Position numbers and translations under genes: made by a program | Part shown: in pieces, positions 7,105 to 7,126 of the stretch | Layout of the letters: each line of letters opens with the position of its first letter | How positions within the stretch are numbered: the stretch's first letter is position 1 | The notes under the pieces: model-generated | The model's input: only the letters and a program-made list of their open reading frames with translations | Told to the model about the DNA's origin: nothing | The model's database searches: none | Assembly (NCBI GenBank): GCA_949286645.1 | Contig: CASEDN010000110.1 | Coordinates: 1-7,126 of the forward strand | Source of the DNA: an uncultured bacterium | GTDB lineage: Bacteria > Bacillota_I > Bacilli_A > RF39 > UBA660 | DNA length: 7,126 nucleotides | Reading direction: 5' to 3'

Positions 7105-7126
7105 ATATTTAGATTTAAGTATTAAA
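7097..7126 (+). CDS. gatA: Start of gatA, amidotransferase subunit A (cut by the window edge)
   Basis: Ten codons reading MSKYLDLSIK begin at the ATG at 7097, overlapping the end of gatC by 8 bp in another frame. The length of overlap, the gene order and a leader of the L-D-L-[ST]-I-K type are typical of GatA, the amidase-signature subunit that releases ammonia from glutamine for the amidation. A weak GGTGATG-like ribosome site lies within gatC, so coupled translation with gatC is likely. The catalytic part is outside the window. Confidence 0.8.
   Translation, partial: MSKYLDLSIK

Noticed and set aside
1..7126. CRISPR array, tRNA or rRNA genes, insertion sequence or transposase
   Set aside because: No regularly spaced repeats, cloverleaf or rRNA-like sequence, or transposase coding sequence could be seen on either strand.

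Overview
The window is very AT-rich, with strong AGGAGG-type ribosome binding sites, A+T-rich intrinsic terminators and a sigma-A type promoter with near-consensus boxes. This fits a low-GC Firmicute-like bacterium, for example an uncultured gut Bacilli, Erysipelotrichia or RF39-type lineage. That placement is inference from composition and gene types, not from a marker gene. TGG is the tryptophan codon throughout and one gene ends in TGA, so the code is probably the standard bacterial code and not the Mycoplasma code.

Layout. (1) 2-1777: the 3' part of a U32-family 'peptidase' gene, cut by the left edge, of the RlhA/YdcP-like type with a long C-terminal region. (2) 1767-2363: a 198-residue protein I cannot assign, overlapping the U32 gene by 11 bp and so probably co-translated with it. 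A weak hairpin terminator overlaps its stop codon. (3) 2364-2601: an intergenic stretch with a decayed second copy of the last ~150 bp of the U32 gene (about 84% identical over 140 aligned bases, three in-frame stops). It is followed by a strong intrinsic terminator whose hairpin also carries the -35 box of a near-perfect promoter. (4) 2602-6684: one monocistronic-looking gene for a 1360-residue membrane-anchored surface protein. It combines an NPCBM-type glycan-binding module, a helical region, a transglutaminase-like Cys-His catalytic core, a helical repeat region, beta-sandwich modules, an F5/8 type C (CBM32-like) module, two tandem Ig-like repeats and a C-terminal transmembrane anchor. (5) 6685-6810: a terminator, then an extended -10 promoter. 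(6) 6811-7104: gatC, overlapping the first codons of gatA at the right edge, i.e. the start of a gatCA(B) operon for tRNA-dependent amidation.

The genes form three separate transcription units on the + strand: U32 plus the unknown gene, the surface protein, and gatCA. The U32 and gat genes are housekeeping functions (RNA modification and aminoacyl-tRNA amidation). The large surface protein is an accessory, host- or glycan-facing gene placed between them. The most unusual items are the architecture of the surface protein, the decayed duplicate of the U32 gene end just upstream of it, and the promoter built into a terminator hairpin.
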